From Tubiluchus corallicola (taxonomy: Eukaryota > Priapulida > Priapulimorpha > Priapulimorphida > Tubiluchidae), in the NCBI GenBank assembly GCA_030141605.1, contig JAQGDQ010000414.1, positions 64,001-124,000 of the forward strand: a DNA stretch of 60,000 nt, written 5' to 3'. Below, piece after piece: positions 48,575 to 59,022 of the stretch. Position numbers and translations under genes: made by a program. The notes under the pieces are model-generated. The model had not been told where the DNA came from, did not search any database, and was given only the letters and a program-made list of their open reading frames with translations. Every line of letters begins with the position of its first letter. Within the stretch, counting starts at the first letter, position 1.

Positions 48575-49006
48575 ATCATTCCACCTTAACGTTTTTGTAA
48601 GTATACTTTGAGCATATGTGCACATTGTGAATGTTTACTTTCTCTCCGTCAAAACTTGCATACTTTACTTTAGGGTAATTTGACATTTCTGGCAGCTGAT
48701 ACTTCGGCCAGCGACGCAAGTGTCCAGAAACTTAGTGGAATTAACTTCCTGCTGGTTTACAAAAATAAGTCTATTTATATGTTTGTCTTACAGAATATTT
48801 AAAGATTGCTGTTGTCCTTGCCTAAGAAATACAGATGAGTTTGAAATTAAATTTTTGATGAGCTGGTCTATAAAGTCAACTGCATGTATGGAAAATTGCT
48901 GCTGTAATCAAACAACTGATAGCAGTCTACGTTCTTCTTTAGGCTTGCAAAACATGTAGCTTCTCTCATCAGCTGGAAATGTTTTCAATGCATTTGTTGC
49001 GAAGGA
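48575..49006 (+). promoter_or_regulatory. CENP-X / LINS1 intercistronic region
   Basis: It contains a strong donor at 48597 (TTTTTGTAAGTAT), acceptor candidates ending at 48673 (TTTACTTTAG), 48793 (TTTGTCTTACAG) and 48942 (TTCTTCTTTAG), and no AATAAA or ATTAAA. The short open frame at 48720-48959 runs across the acceptor and is not conserved in any way I recognise. It may be an intron of a shared transcript or the LINS1 5' UTR. Confidence 0.5.
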
Positions 49007-51085
49007 ATGTGTCAACAGTCTGAGGTTGGACACAATTTCTGTCAGTCACTGGAAAGGAATGTAGGGTTTACCGAAAGCACGATGGAAATTACTCATTTGG
49101 GCCAGTGCTTACATCCATGTAGTTATGATACGCTGATTACAAAGGCTGGTTTATGTGGTCTTAACAACAGTATCGTTTCAGCACTGTGCAATCATTTGCA
49201 GCATAAATTACGTGAAAGTGATGAAAATTCTCGACTGGAAACTCTGAGCATTTTATCTGCATTGCCGATGGTAAGTCCTAAGTGCTCCCACTGGTACAAC
49301 TTAATGGGGCAGCTTGTTTCTGATGAAGTGTTAAATGTGATCTTGTGGTCTATAAAAAGCTATCAGAAGAATAAATATACTTTATATGCTGCAAGAAAGG
49401 CGTTGGTTTCCCTCTTTATATCTAAGCTATGCAGTCCACAGTCAGTGAGTTGGGTTTGTTGTGACCTAGCAAGAATGCTGATTGATGATTCGTCATCCAA
49501 TCACTTAAGAATTGCGATACTCGATATTTTTGCTGATCTGCTGTACTTATCTAAGTCTTTTTTCGTTGAAGACCCTATTCAGCTTAAGCACATTAAAAGC
49601 GAGTGCAGAGACACTGTTTTAATTCAAAGACTATTAACTGTGACACAGTTGCAAATCATTCTCATTAACACATTAGCAGAAAAGTGGGAAGGCCTAATAA
49701 GAGTGCTTAATAACAGTGAACTGAATAATGACATCGAGAATATGTTAATAAGCCTGTTTAATTTATGGAATCGTATTTTGTTGGTGTTTTCTTCTAATGA
49801 TACTCATGGTGCAGCACTGCCTGTGGACATGGATAATGTTTTCGTCAAAATGGTTACTCTTCTGTTACTTATGAAAGCTTATCCATCAAGGCTAGTTTGG
49901 CGCAAAGCACTGTCTGTCCTACTGACATCCCTTTTGCTTCCAAATGCAGATTTGGTTGCTCATTTGACCGTTGATCATTTTTTACAAGGACTTGATAAAC
50001 TCCTCCCTCTGAATCCATATGAGAAGAAAACAACTTTTGGCTTTGCAGGTGAAGTAGCTGTTGAAGGAACTCTTAAGGAAACTTGTACTTGCAGTTCCAA
50101 AGTGAAACCTCTTGGTGATTCCTCGTTGCTTCGGAGTTTTGTTATCCTTGTGCTAAAATCATTAGTGAAACTTGCCACTCTGCCTGGTCAAATTCACAGT
50201 CAAAGATGCCAAATGATATTGTCAGCCTTGAAGAAATTAAGACAGCTTATCGAAAAATTCTCTAGAACTGGTGAGGTTTTTTTTCTTGGCTGCTTGTTTG
50301 ACTTATTTGGAGATCAAGATGATTTATTAATTGATACGCTGCTGGCACTACATCATCTTTACCTATTTCTGAATTATCAACAGGATCACTTGTATTCAGA
50401 AATGGTTCCTCATCCTCATTCGGTCTTTTTCCATTTTTTACACTTCATATGTCTTGACCATAAAGTTTTGTTGGACTTTTTGATCTCAAATGAAACGTGC
50501 TTTTTAGAATATCTAACTTCATATTTGAAATTTTTCGTTGTAAATTCTGCTGACATAGACAAGAATAGCTTCTGCAGAGAAAGCTTTAATAAAAATGCAG
50601 TACATGAAAATTGTAGTAAAATTGCAGCCGAAATTGTTGAAGACACTGAAGCTAACAGCCAGAACAGTAGTGAATTACAAAGCATGCCTTCCGAGTTCTT
50701 GGTGTCATGCAATAAACCTGTGAAATTATGTGAATATTCCGATTCTGATGAAGAGCCTTCCGTCACTGTTGATTTGCCAGTAGCCAATCAAGGTGCATCT
50801 TCAGCGCCAGTGTACAGGGATTCAATGGATTTGGAAACAGCATTGGACCGTTTTTCATCCTCGTCGTCGTCGTCATCATCATCATCATCATCGCTAAATT
50901 GTGATACAGAAACTAAACTTATATATCCATCTGAGTTAGACAAAGTTCTATGTGTGTTGAACAATTTGTTAAAAAGTATTCAGAGATTAAATGCAAATGG
51001 TTTATTTCCTTACAATGTCTTGCCGCTGATCAGACTACTGCATAATTGTGTAGTAATTATTTCTGACAAAACATTACTTCAATAA
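49007..51085 (+). CDS. LINS1: LINS1 / Lines homologue, intronless coding region, 692 aa
   Basis: A single exon. Human LINS1 is about 757 residues. The conserved blocks are near the end: the N-terminal Lines domain (about residues 1-530) finishes with HPHSVFFHFLHFICLDHKVL and LLDFLISNETCFLEYL, matching the human VLLDFLISSETCFLEYF. An acidic CEYSDSDEEPS segment follows (human DYDSSDDSD), then a 13-serine run (50855-50893), then the C-terminal LFPYNVLPLIRLLHNCV..ISDKT, matching human LFPYNPTALLKLL..ISNKT. Lines acts in Drosophila patterning downstream of Wg/Wnt; human LINS1 is linked to intellectual disability, and its molecular role is unclear. The frame is open back to a stop at 48920, so the start at 49007 is the first Met but not proven. 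Confidence 0.9.
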   Translation: MCQQSEVGHNFCQSLERNVGFTESTMEITHLGQCLHPCSYDTLITKAGLCGLNNSIVSALCNHLQHKLRESDENSRLETLSILSALPMVSPKCSHWYNLMGQLVSDEVLNVILWSIKSYQKNKYTLYAARKALVSLFISKLCSPQSVSWVCCDLARMLIDDSSSNHLRIAILDIFADLLYLSKSFFVEDPIQLKHIKSECRDTVLIQRLLTVTQLQIILINTLAEKWEGLIRVLNNSELNNDIENMLISLFNLWNRILLVFSSNDTHGAALPVDMDNVFVKMVTLLLLMKAYPSRLVWRKALSVLLTSLLLPNADLVAHLTVDHFLQGLDKLLPLNPYEKKTTFGFAGEVAVEGTLKETCTCSSKVKPLGDSSLLRSFVILVLKSLVKLATLPGQIHSQRCQMILSALKKLRQLIEKFSRTGEVFFLGCLFDLFGDQDDLLIDTLLALHHLYLFLNYQQDHLYSEMVPHPHSVFFHFLHFICLDHKVLLDFLISNETCFLEYLTSYLKFFVVNSADIDKNSFCRESFNKNAVHENCSKIAAEIVEDTEANSQNSSELQSMPSEFLVSCNKPVKLCEYSDSDEEPSVTVDLPVANQGASSAPVYRDSMDLETALDRFSSSSSSSSSSSSSLNCDTETKLIYPSELDKVLCVLNNLLKSIQRLNANGLFPYNVLPLIRLLHNCVVIISDKTLLQ
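50855..50893 (+). repeat. (TCN)13 serine-codon repeat in LINS1
   Basis: Thirteen serine codons in a row (TCA, TCC, TCG types), six consecutive TCA. It encodes a flexible, potentially length-polymorphic linker between the two Lines domains. Confidence 0.9.
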
Positions 51086-51377
51086 CTGTCCCTGCTACAG
51101 TGAAAGTTTTTGTGCATCTAAATTATTCTACACGTTATTAGGTGTATTTATAATAATTATAAGTGTTTGTTTGTGGTTTATTTAGCTTGGCACACCATAA
51201 AAAATTATTATTTCCATTGTGTGTCAACAACTGCTTTTGTGTTCTAATTTCAGTCGGGTTTATGAACTTGTGTGGCAATTATATAAACATAGTTTGTAAA
51301 TCACTAAGAGCGGACATTCTAGTAAAACATTTGAATTCGCCTGACATGCTGTACTAAAGTTGTACATCGTGATCATC
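51086..51377 (+). promoter_or_regulatory. LINS1 / CENP-T intercistronic region
   Basis: Only 292 bases separate the LINS1 stop from the CENP-T ATG. A strong acceptor (TTTTGTGTTCTAATTTCAG) ends at 51253, 168 bases after the stop. I see no AATAAA or ATTAAA. Either LINS1 uses a variant polyadenylation signal here, or the two genes share a transcript. Confidence 0.5.
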
Positions 51378-54300
51378 ATGGAGAGTATACCAGGTCGCCG
51401 ACGTTCTCTCCGTCTACAAGAACGTGTTGTGTCAATGGAGGAGCTGCAGCTTTCGAGTAAAAAGCGGAAAATCACAGCAGCTGTATCAGGTTTGCCAGGT
51501 TTGTGCAACTATGGTTTGGCAAATTAAGCTGTAGTTAAATGTTTTAGCTTGTAATTTACCAGCTTTGCAGCTAAATAACAAGTTTTATATTGAGACGAAT
51601 CTGTAACAGCGTCATTTTAGCTTTATTTCATTTTTTTTTGAGTATTCTTATGGTTTAGTTTGCTTGTAAATCATAACTCCATACTAATATGTGATATTGT
51701 TATAATCAGATGATCGTGGTCGCAATTTGCTGTCTAGCAAATCTTCGCTTCAAAATTCGAGGCGACGAAGCCATTCTCAGGGAAAAATCTCAACTGTGGA
51801 ACGACTGCGACGTGAATCGGTTTCTGCCAAAAGCTCGCCATCAATGGGTGGTAAATCGGTTTCTGCCAAAAGCTCGCCTTCAATGGGTGAGTTTGTCTTT
51901 TTTTGAAAAATGCACTTATATTGGACAACTATTAATTTGGTCAAAGGAAAAACTATCCATATACTTTTTTCAACAATTCGATAAGAAAAGACAACAATGT
52001 AAATCTTTATTTAAACCTAATAAAATTCTTGTTAAAAATTTCTTTTCTTCTTGTCCTCCTTTAAAAGAAGAAAAAATAAATTTTTTCTTATTTTAAAGAA
52101 ATTTTTATTGGGTTTTAATACAGTTAAAGAAAATTTTATTACGTTTTAGAACAGACCTTCTTGATATGGCTTTCTAATATCAAAGGAAAAACGCTTTTGT
52201 GAGATACACTAGAACTAGAAGCCATGCTAAGAAGCTTATTTAACTAGTAAGAGGCACTTAGTCTTCGAATTAGGTTAGAAAACTTTACTTTACATATGTG
52301 GACAATTTTAACAGATCATGTTTGGTTGAGGACACCATTTACTGTATTTTCAATTCCACCCATTTTATGATTGGCTGAGCTGTAGTCCAATGAATCTTAT
52401 GAAGCATTTGACTGAATCGTAATCTGTTTATTGTTTATTCATCTTGTATGCTTTACGACTTCATGAACTAATGCTTGGTTTGCCTAAATTCTTGGTGAGT
52501 GATTGTACATGTAATGACACTGTTTAAAAATAATAGCAAATAAAGGGCAAGAATACTCAAAAATCGAGGAGTAGGAAGTATTTGTTACATCCTTGTGCAA
52601 GTAAGCTTTGTAGTACAAACATCTACAGTCAACTTATTTCAGTATCCAATACTCATATCTCCCACTGAGATATAAATATTACATTAAGTGAAATATGTAA
52701 AGTAAGTAAAGTTAAGTGTGCCATTTAAACTGTATATATTGTGTACTGTGTCTCGTGTACACAAATAAGTACTGTGCAACTAAATTTGTAGCTATTTTAG
52801 TGTTGCTCCATATTAAACATACATAAAGTGTTATTAATTGCAGATACGTCATCCATATTGGACAAAGTGACACCCAGATCTGTGATGGGTGCATTTTTGA
52901 CAGAAAAAAATACCAGTTTATCGTCTCTGGTTCCTGAAGGAAGACAACTGAGAAAAAGGTTTGTCATGAAATTTTAGTAAATAGTTTATACGGCGCATTT
53001 TGGATTAAATACAGTTCTAGGTGGTATTATATAAAGTGTGTTGCGCTCATATGTTTGCATTCTTCACAGGTTTGTGGGTACAAGTTACGGTACAGCGAAT
53101 AACGTACCAGAATGGCAAGATGATGAGGAAGACACCACAGAACTTTTAAAAGCTGTTCTGAAGAGCAGTTATAGATTAACTACAGAACAAACACCCACAG
53201 TAAGTCTTTAACTTTGCATTGTTTAATAAAACAAATAGAGTGACGAATGTTTTTTATACAAACTGGCCTACAAGACCAGCATCAATTCAATGTAAAAGCT
53301 ATAGCAAAAAAGTGAAAGTATTGAGGCACATCCAGAAAAATGGATGAGGTCTAGTTTCCTAACGATAAATGTATGGATTAGTATCTTTTTAAAGCGGGCT
53401 AGGCTGTGCTGCAACTGCTTTGCTTCTCGGGACGTCTTCAAGGTAAAAATATGTGCTTCGGTAGCAGATTCTAGCAGGCTTTAAGACTCAGTAATAAGAG
53501 GTGACAATAGCATCTTCCATTAAAGGGCAATAAAAGCTGTTCAATGTAGCAACTGATATTTAATAAGAAAGAGACTGCAGAGTTGACACACACATCATAA
53601 CAACCAGATTGACATAAAAACTTTGCACTCTGTCATATGGATTAAGCTAATATGCTGAGCTATGCCAGGTTTGTGATTGCAATTTTTTATGAAATTGTAA
53701 ACACCAGTTGGCAATGTTTTAATTAGTTTCTTAATAAAAGATGTTGTTTTATTGCTGAGTATTTCTAATAATACTTTAAGACTGTATTAGGGTAATAAGC
53801 ATTTGCCATTTTACCATATGTTCAACAAACTTAACTTAATCTGATTTGTGCAGTTTAATAGAGAAACATGCAATAATTGTTCTTATGGCACTTTTTTCCA
53901 GATTGTAGCAAGTGATAAAAAAGCTGGTACTGATGAACAAAGTGACACACCTCTGCCTCCCATACCTCAGCCTGGCAATGTAATCATTTCACCTGATTTG
54001 CAACCTGAGCCATCAGTAACTGTGGAAAAGAAGCAAAAGTCTTTCGCAAAGTCTAAACCGTCTGCAAATTTTCATTTTGTGCCAAATGCATATAGTTCAT
54101 TGGATAAAGACAATAAATATGTAGGACCAGCAGTTCATGATATAAGTGAAAATGTGCACATTGGAAACGCTGAAAACGTAGAGAATGACAACCACACACT
54201 TACTGCACTAGATATGGAAATGTCTAGCAATGTAGGCCAAGGTGAGATAATTGAAACAACAAGTCAAAATACACGTTTTGCAGACGAAATCGAACCCAAC

Positions 54301-55536
54301 TCAAATGAGGATGTAACCGATGCTGCTAAATCTGACAAAATCGTGAGTAATATGTCTGGGGACATGCATTATGCATCAGTGGAACAGGACGAATCGCCTT
54401 TGCCGCCTATACCGGATCGCAGCAACATTTCAATTTCTCCAGTTTCAAGCATTCAGTCTCCACCAAATGTCAGCACGGTGCACAAATCCTTCTCTAAATA
54501 TAATCTGAGCAAAGATCTTATGATACGTTTACGGCCACTGTCCCCGGAATGTATAGTTCATCGTGGTGTGAGAGCGACACCACCATCTATGAAAGGCGGC
54601 AATAACAGTAGTGAGAGAGACTTCACTAATGGACAAGATAACAATGGGATGCCAAAAGAAACTGTTTCTACTAGCCCTCGTTCTGGCGTAAAAACTTTTG
54701 TTGGTGACCATGTAAGAAAAGAAGTACATGATAGCCATATTAGCCAGGAAGGTAGTGATGTATTGAATAATAAAAGTAGTGCATCTGACGAGCAAGAAGA
54801 CAATGAAGTGTATAAAGCAGGCAAGCAAAACAAACTTTATGATGTAGAAAAGCGACCTTCTGTGACAATACAACATGAATTGGTTCAAGAAAGCTCAATA
54901 ATTAACACTTCTACTCACATACTGAGAGACGAGAATGAAAGAAATGCATGTGATCAACATATAATAGAAGATGAAGGAGAGGGGAATAGCCGAGGTTCTC
55001 TGTCGGAAACCTTGTTACCTTTTGTTAATGATGCTCTCAGAACTCCATGCACCCAGCAGCAACAACTTGATTTAGGACGACTGGTTGGCAACACAAATGT
55101 ACTGGGTTCTTCTAAATCTCGTCTTGCCGAAAAACTCGGTATCAAAGGCAGTAAACTTTCAAAGCAGAAAGGAAAGACAAAGCCAAAGGGAAATGTGGAT
55201 TCGAAACCTAAACCGGTGCTTTCGGCTTCTCTGACGAAAAGCATCGTGGCTCACTTTTCACGTAGAAAAATATCGAAGGATGCATGGGACACCATCTTTA
55301 AAATGGAACATGCATATTATAGACACCTCTCGCAAGACCTGTTTGCCTTTGCACAACATGCCAGACGACACACCATACAACAGGCCGATATTGAGCTGTT
55401 ATTTCGTAGACAAGGGCATGTAACAGACAATCAGAATTTGAACAGTTTAATAGAATATTATCTTCCAATGGAATACAGAGAAGAACTAATTCCATGTGCT
55501 TTTGCTGGGAACCGAATTTACCCCAAACCTAAGTGA
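51378..55536 (+). CDS. CENPT: Centromere protein T, complete, 5 coding exons, 722 aa
   Basis: Exons 51378-51489 (or -51498), 51710-51886, 52844-52958, 53070-53199, 53902-55536; phases agree. The C-terminal histone fold and CENP-T extension (about residues 622-722) are diagnostic: HARRHTIQQADIELLFRRQG, then VTDNQNLNSLIEYYLPMEYR and ELIPCAFAGNRIYPKP, close to human HAGRKTVKPEDLELLMRRQGLVTD..LPLEYRQLLIPCAYSGN. The N-terminus is basic (RRRSLRLQER, SSKKRK). Residues 106-122 (TPRSVMGAFLTEKNTSL) match the VGAFLRDLRDTSL motif of human CENP-T. The long middle is disordered and acidic. CENP-T binds CENP-W on centromeric DNA and uses its N-terminal tail to recruit NDC80/MIS12. At 722 residues it is longer than human (561). 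Confidence 0.95.
51818..51886 (+). repeat. 39-bp tandem duplication inside CENP-T exon 2
   Basis: A 39-bp unit (from 51818) is repeated at 51857 with one visible mismatch, giving SVSAKSSPSMG twice, separated by GK. In frame (13 residues). It adds duplicated Ser-Pro sites. The near-identity says it is recent. Confidence 0.9.
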
Positions 55537-55609
55537 AGATTAATGAATAGATGAACTAGAGCATCAGCATGTCTTATGTAGTGTGAAAACGTTATTATTA
55601 TTGTCAGAC

Positions 55610-55615
55610 AATAAA
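55610..55615 (+). terminator. CENP-T polyadenylation signal AATAAA
   Basis: A canonical AATAAA lies 74 bases after the CENP-T stop, followed by a T-rich stretch. It is the first canonical signal I found downstream of CENP-X on this strand outside coding sequence. Confidence 0.7.
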
Positions 55616-58600
55616 GTTTCAAATCTGTGTTAATTTTTAACGTATAGCAGCTTTAAGTAAAAACAACTATTTATGCTAATTTCACTTACAATTCAATTTA
55701 TGTATTAGCCGACTTATATTTTCATTCACGAATGCACTAAATAAGGCCTGCTTGCTTGTTTTAAGTGCCTTAAAGATGAACTTCTTCACAGATAACAGTT
55801 TTAGAAATGGATGTTGAAAGTATGAATAGTAGCAATGAAATAGTATAATGAGTTTTACATGTTAACATATTAACTTGTTTTGTGTTTTTTGTTGTCTCTG
55901 AAAACACTGTTCAAAATATTTCTTTTTCATTGTATCAACTGTCCATTTACATTGTATGTGTTTTGTGGCAGAAAAATGACAGTTTTGTAATAGGGACATA
56001 TTTAGCCATTTTATTTTCATGTAGCATTCCTTCACCGAGTTTTTGTTTTGCTGAAACAGTCAGATTTTTTATTGTTGCAAGACAGTATTAGACTCCTTAC
56101 TATACAGTGTGTAAATAAATTCCTAGTTTGATGTAGGTTACGAGCTATAGCTGCCTTGCTACCTGGCCCCTTGCTACCTGCAAATTTAAGTTTTTTATGG
56201 ACTCCTTTATTAGGGTACATTTGATTGCACATAGCTGCTCATGCTGTTCAATTTTCTGATTAGTCATAAAAGTTGAGCTCTGTAGTTATTGTGGCATTTG
56301 TGGCTATGTGTAGTCTAATATATAACTGTGAAAGACCGTCAATTTTCAAGTTATATGCTAATTAATCCTTACATGTGCTTCATTTCTTAGAATGCTTGTC
56401 ATTATTGATTATTGTTAGCTTTGTAATTGTATAGTTTGTGTGTGTTGTAACTAATTTAACGTACATAAGTATGTGAAATGGTAAAATCAAAACAGCCTTA
56501 AGCTGCTTTGGAATGCTTGTGTTTCAAACGTGTTCCCACCGGACTTCAACGTCCCATATTGTTTCTTGACATTGTTAGTAGCTTAACACATCTTCGAAAT
56601 ATTAATTTTAAAAACACTAAATTATCAGAATTAATGTTCAATTGTAATAGTTCAAGCAGTTTGTTTACAAAAAAATTAACTCGGAAGTTGTGTGAAAGCA
56701 AGTGAGTTATAAGAAAGTTAGTAAAAGTGATGATAGCAATTGAGACAATTGAAAACATGTTTGTTGGGCAAATATATATTATGTCAGCTGCATGTCAATT
56801 ATGCTGACAGATCATATTATTTTGTAAACTAGCAACTCATGAAAACGATTTAGTATAATAAATTTATTAGCATTTTGTGTACGTCTTGAATTTTGTCTGC
56901 TAGTAACCTAGCAAGACGTATACAAGCAATACCGGTATATTATGTATACACTGAATAATACAAACATGAATAGTTTAGTAAACTGTATGATTTACAATGA
57001 AAGTTATCTAACGTTTTTGATATTTCACAACCTGATATTTGGTTCTGTAAACATTTTCTACATTGATTTGTGTATAGTCTCTAAAAATATAAAACTAATT
57101 TACAAATACATTTATATGTACTAAATATAAAAATCTAAATTAGGAAATACAAAACAAGAAGGCTGCACTAGAGATACTGTTTGCTCATCAGTTTGCCTTA
57201 GAAATAGATAAACATAATTACAGACATTTTCGAAAAGCCTGATTGATTTGTGATTAACAATCATTACTTAGCTACCTGAAGAAGCATTTTAATTAATAGC
57301 TTACGTTTACATTGATTTATGCTGCTTTTTGATTTTAGCCACTGAAAGCATTGTACAAAAAGTGTAGATACTTTGAATTCATCACCTGTAACACAGTTTT
57401 GATTGGAAGTAACAACACTTTGCACATTTTTATTATTAAAATAATGCTTTCCTTTGGTACTGTCAGGGCCGGATTATGACCTTTTTGGGGCCTCTAGGCT
57501 AATGAAATTATGGAGTCCCTTCACAGATTAAGCCACCCTCTGAGACTCACCTGCCGCCGTCTTGCATATTTTATACTCGCAATTTATTTTTCAGCATTTG
57601 CATAGCTTGAAGTGAACTTATTGCAATTTTTTTAAACTAGAATAGCTGTCTTTTGTTTGTCAATAAAATATTGTTTAAGAATTAAGGCTATTTTACTATT
57701 TATTGCAAACAAAAATTAGCACAACCATATTTCAACAAAACCGTAGTGAAAAAACAGATTGTTTTACCAAATGTTACCAAAGCTTGAGAATATAGGATAT
57801 AGGAACTTAGCCTACAGGATAATCCGGCCTTGGGTACTGTCCTATAAATGTTGAACTGATTTGGATTAAATGTATCAACAAAAGCCAAGAAGTAACTGTA
57901 CATTTATATTATAAACTTAGCATAGCTACTACGATAACTTTTACCCCTTGCTTGTTAATGTCGTGTCATATCATAGTATTTTTTCCTAGTCATATACAAA
58001 CTTTACAGTTATACGTATAAAATGAGGTGAATTAGTTTTGAATTAAGGCAATAGGCCTGTATGTGCAGACCTAAAATATTTACCCTGATGGGTTCTTATA
58101 TGGAGGTATGTAGTGCTACCTGGAGTGCTTTTACAAGCAAAATTGTTGTAACAATAGCAATTATATAGGTATATTATTACAACACTTAAAACGCTTGGAC
58201 AAACAATTCAACTTTCAAATAAACAACAACATATCTAAAATTAGCTGTTTAACATAAATGTTGCCATGTCTAAAATATATAAATTATATAATTATTCTAC
58301 ACAATACACATTAAACAAGATATCTTTAATTTACACATGTGACCAACAGAGTTGCATATAATCATCTATTATTTTTAATTATAACATAACTCAACAGTAC
58401 ATAAAAATTTACTAGATATCAATTATATTACTGTAGTAAAATAATCACATAATAAAGACTCACAGTTTTCTACACATGCATACAATAAACATGCGTACTA
58501 GGGTATTTTTGAAAAACGATTTAAACTGTTTAACGCCAGTGTCTATACACAGACATGCTCATTACTTTTTGCGTAGGTACAATAATATTTGCTTATTTAA

Positions 58601-58890
58601 AAACTGTTTATAAAATTATTCAACCTATAAATCTGCATTCTTATAGTCTCATATTCAAGTAGTGTGCCTATGTTTTGTTAAAGATGCAACTGTATTTACA
58701 AAAGGCTTTACTTCAGTTTGGAGCAGGTCCTATTTTTGTTAAAGAAATTGGACACAATGCCTGTTGTCACTAACGTTACGAAATGTATCTCGTGGGCCCT
58801 CCTGACGTAATAAAATACTGACGTCATACATGCATGTACAATAATAACAATCATTTCATTTATATATAATTATTAACAAATAAACAGTCA
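55616..58890. other. Intergenic region downstream of CENP-T
   Basis: AT-rich with no open frame that looks coding. It contains one hAT-like insertion (57464-57832). It includes the 3' flank of the minus-strand gene whose last coding exon is at 58891-59022. Confidence 0.5.
57464..57832. mobile_element. hAT-like MITE, family B copy 2, perfect 8-bp target duplication
   Basis: GGTACTGT stands immediately before (57456-57463) and after (57833-57840) a 369-bp element. The left end CAGGGCCGGATTATGACC and right end ATAATCCGGCCTTG are inverted repeats of the CAGGGCCGGATTA type known from hAT elements. The interior matches 39071-39435. The intact ends and duplication suggest more recent insertion than copy 1. 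Confidence 0.88.
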
Positions 58891-59022
58891 TCACTCGTGA
58901 GAGGTAGCTGTTTCCATAGCAGCAAGTTTATTATCATCTAGGTAGCGCGGGGAGGTAGACTGGCTGTCCTCATCACTGCTTACCAACCCACTTGTTCCTG
59001 GTATCATTCCGCGAAACATTTC
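58891..59022 (-). CDS. Last coding exon of an unrecognised gene
   Basis: A clear acceptor (AATACTGCAG, minus strand) at 59023 is followed by 43 codons and a TGA at 58891. The peptide EMFRGMIPGTSGLVSSDEDS continues with QSTSPRYLDDNKLAAMETAT, an acidic, serine-rich tail without a domain I recognise. Support is the acceptor, the open frame and its non-repetitive, protein-like composition. The rest of the gene would lie to the right of the window or in exons I could not identify up to 60000. Confidence 0.5.
   Translation of the reverse strand, partial: EMFRGMIPGTSGLVSSDEDSQSTSPRYLDDNKLAAMETATSHE

Noticed and set aside
48720-48959. 79-codon Cys-rich open frame between CENP-X and LINS1
   Set aside because: It reads through a strong acceptor at 48793, and the Cys-rich string has no recognisable spacing; treated as 5' UTR or intron.
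54529-55244. Minus-strand open frames inside CENP-T
   Set aside because: Antisense shadows of the long CENP-T exon with no features of their own.
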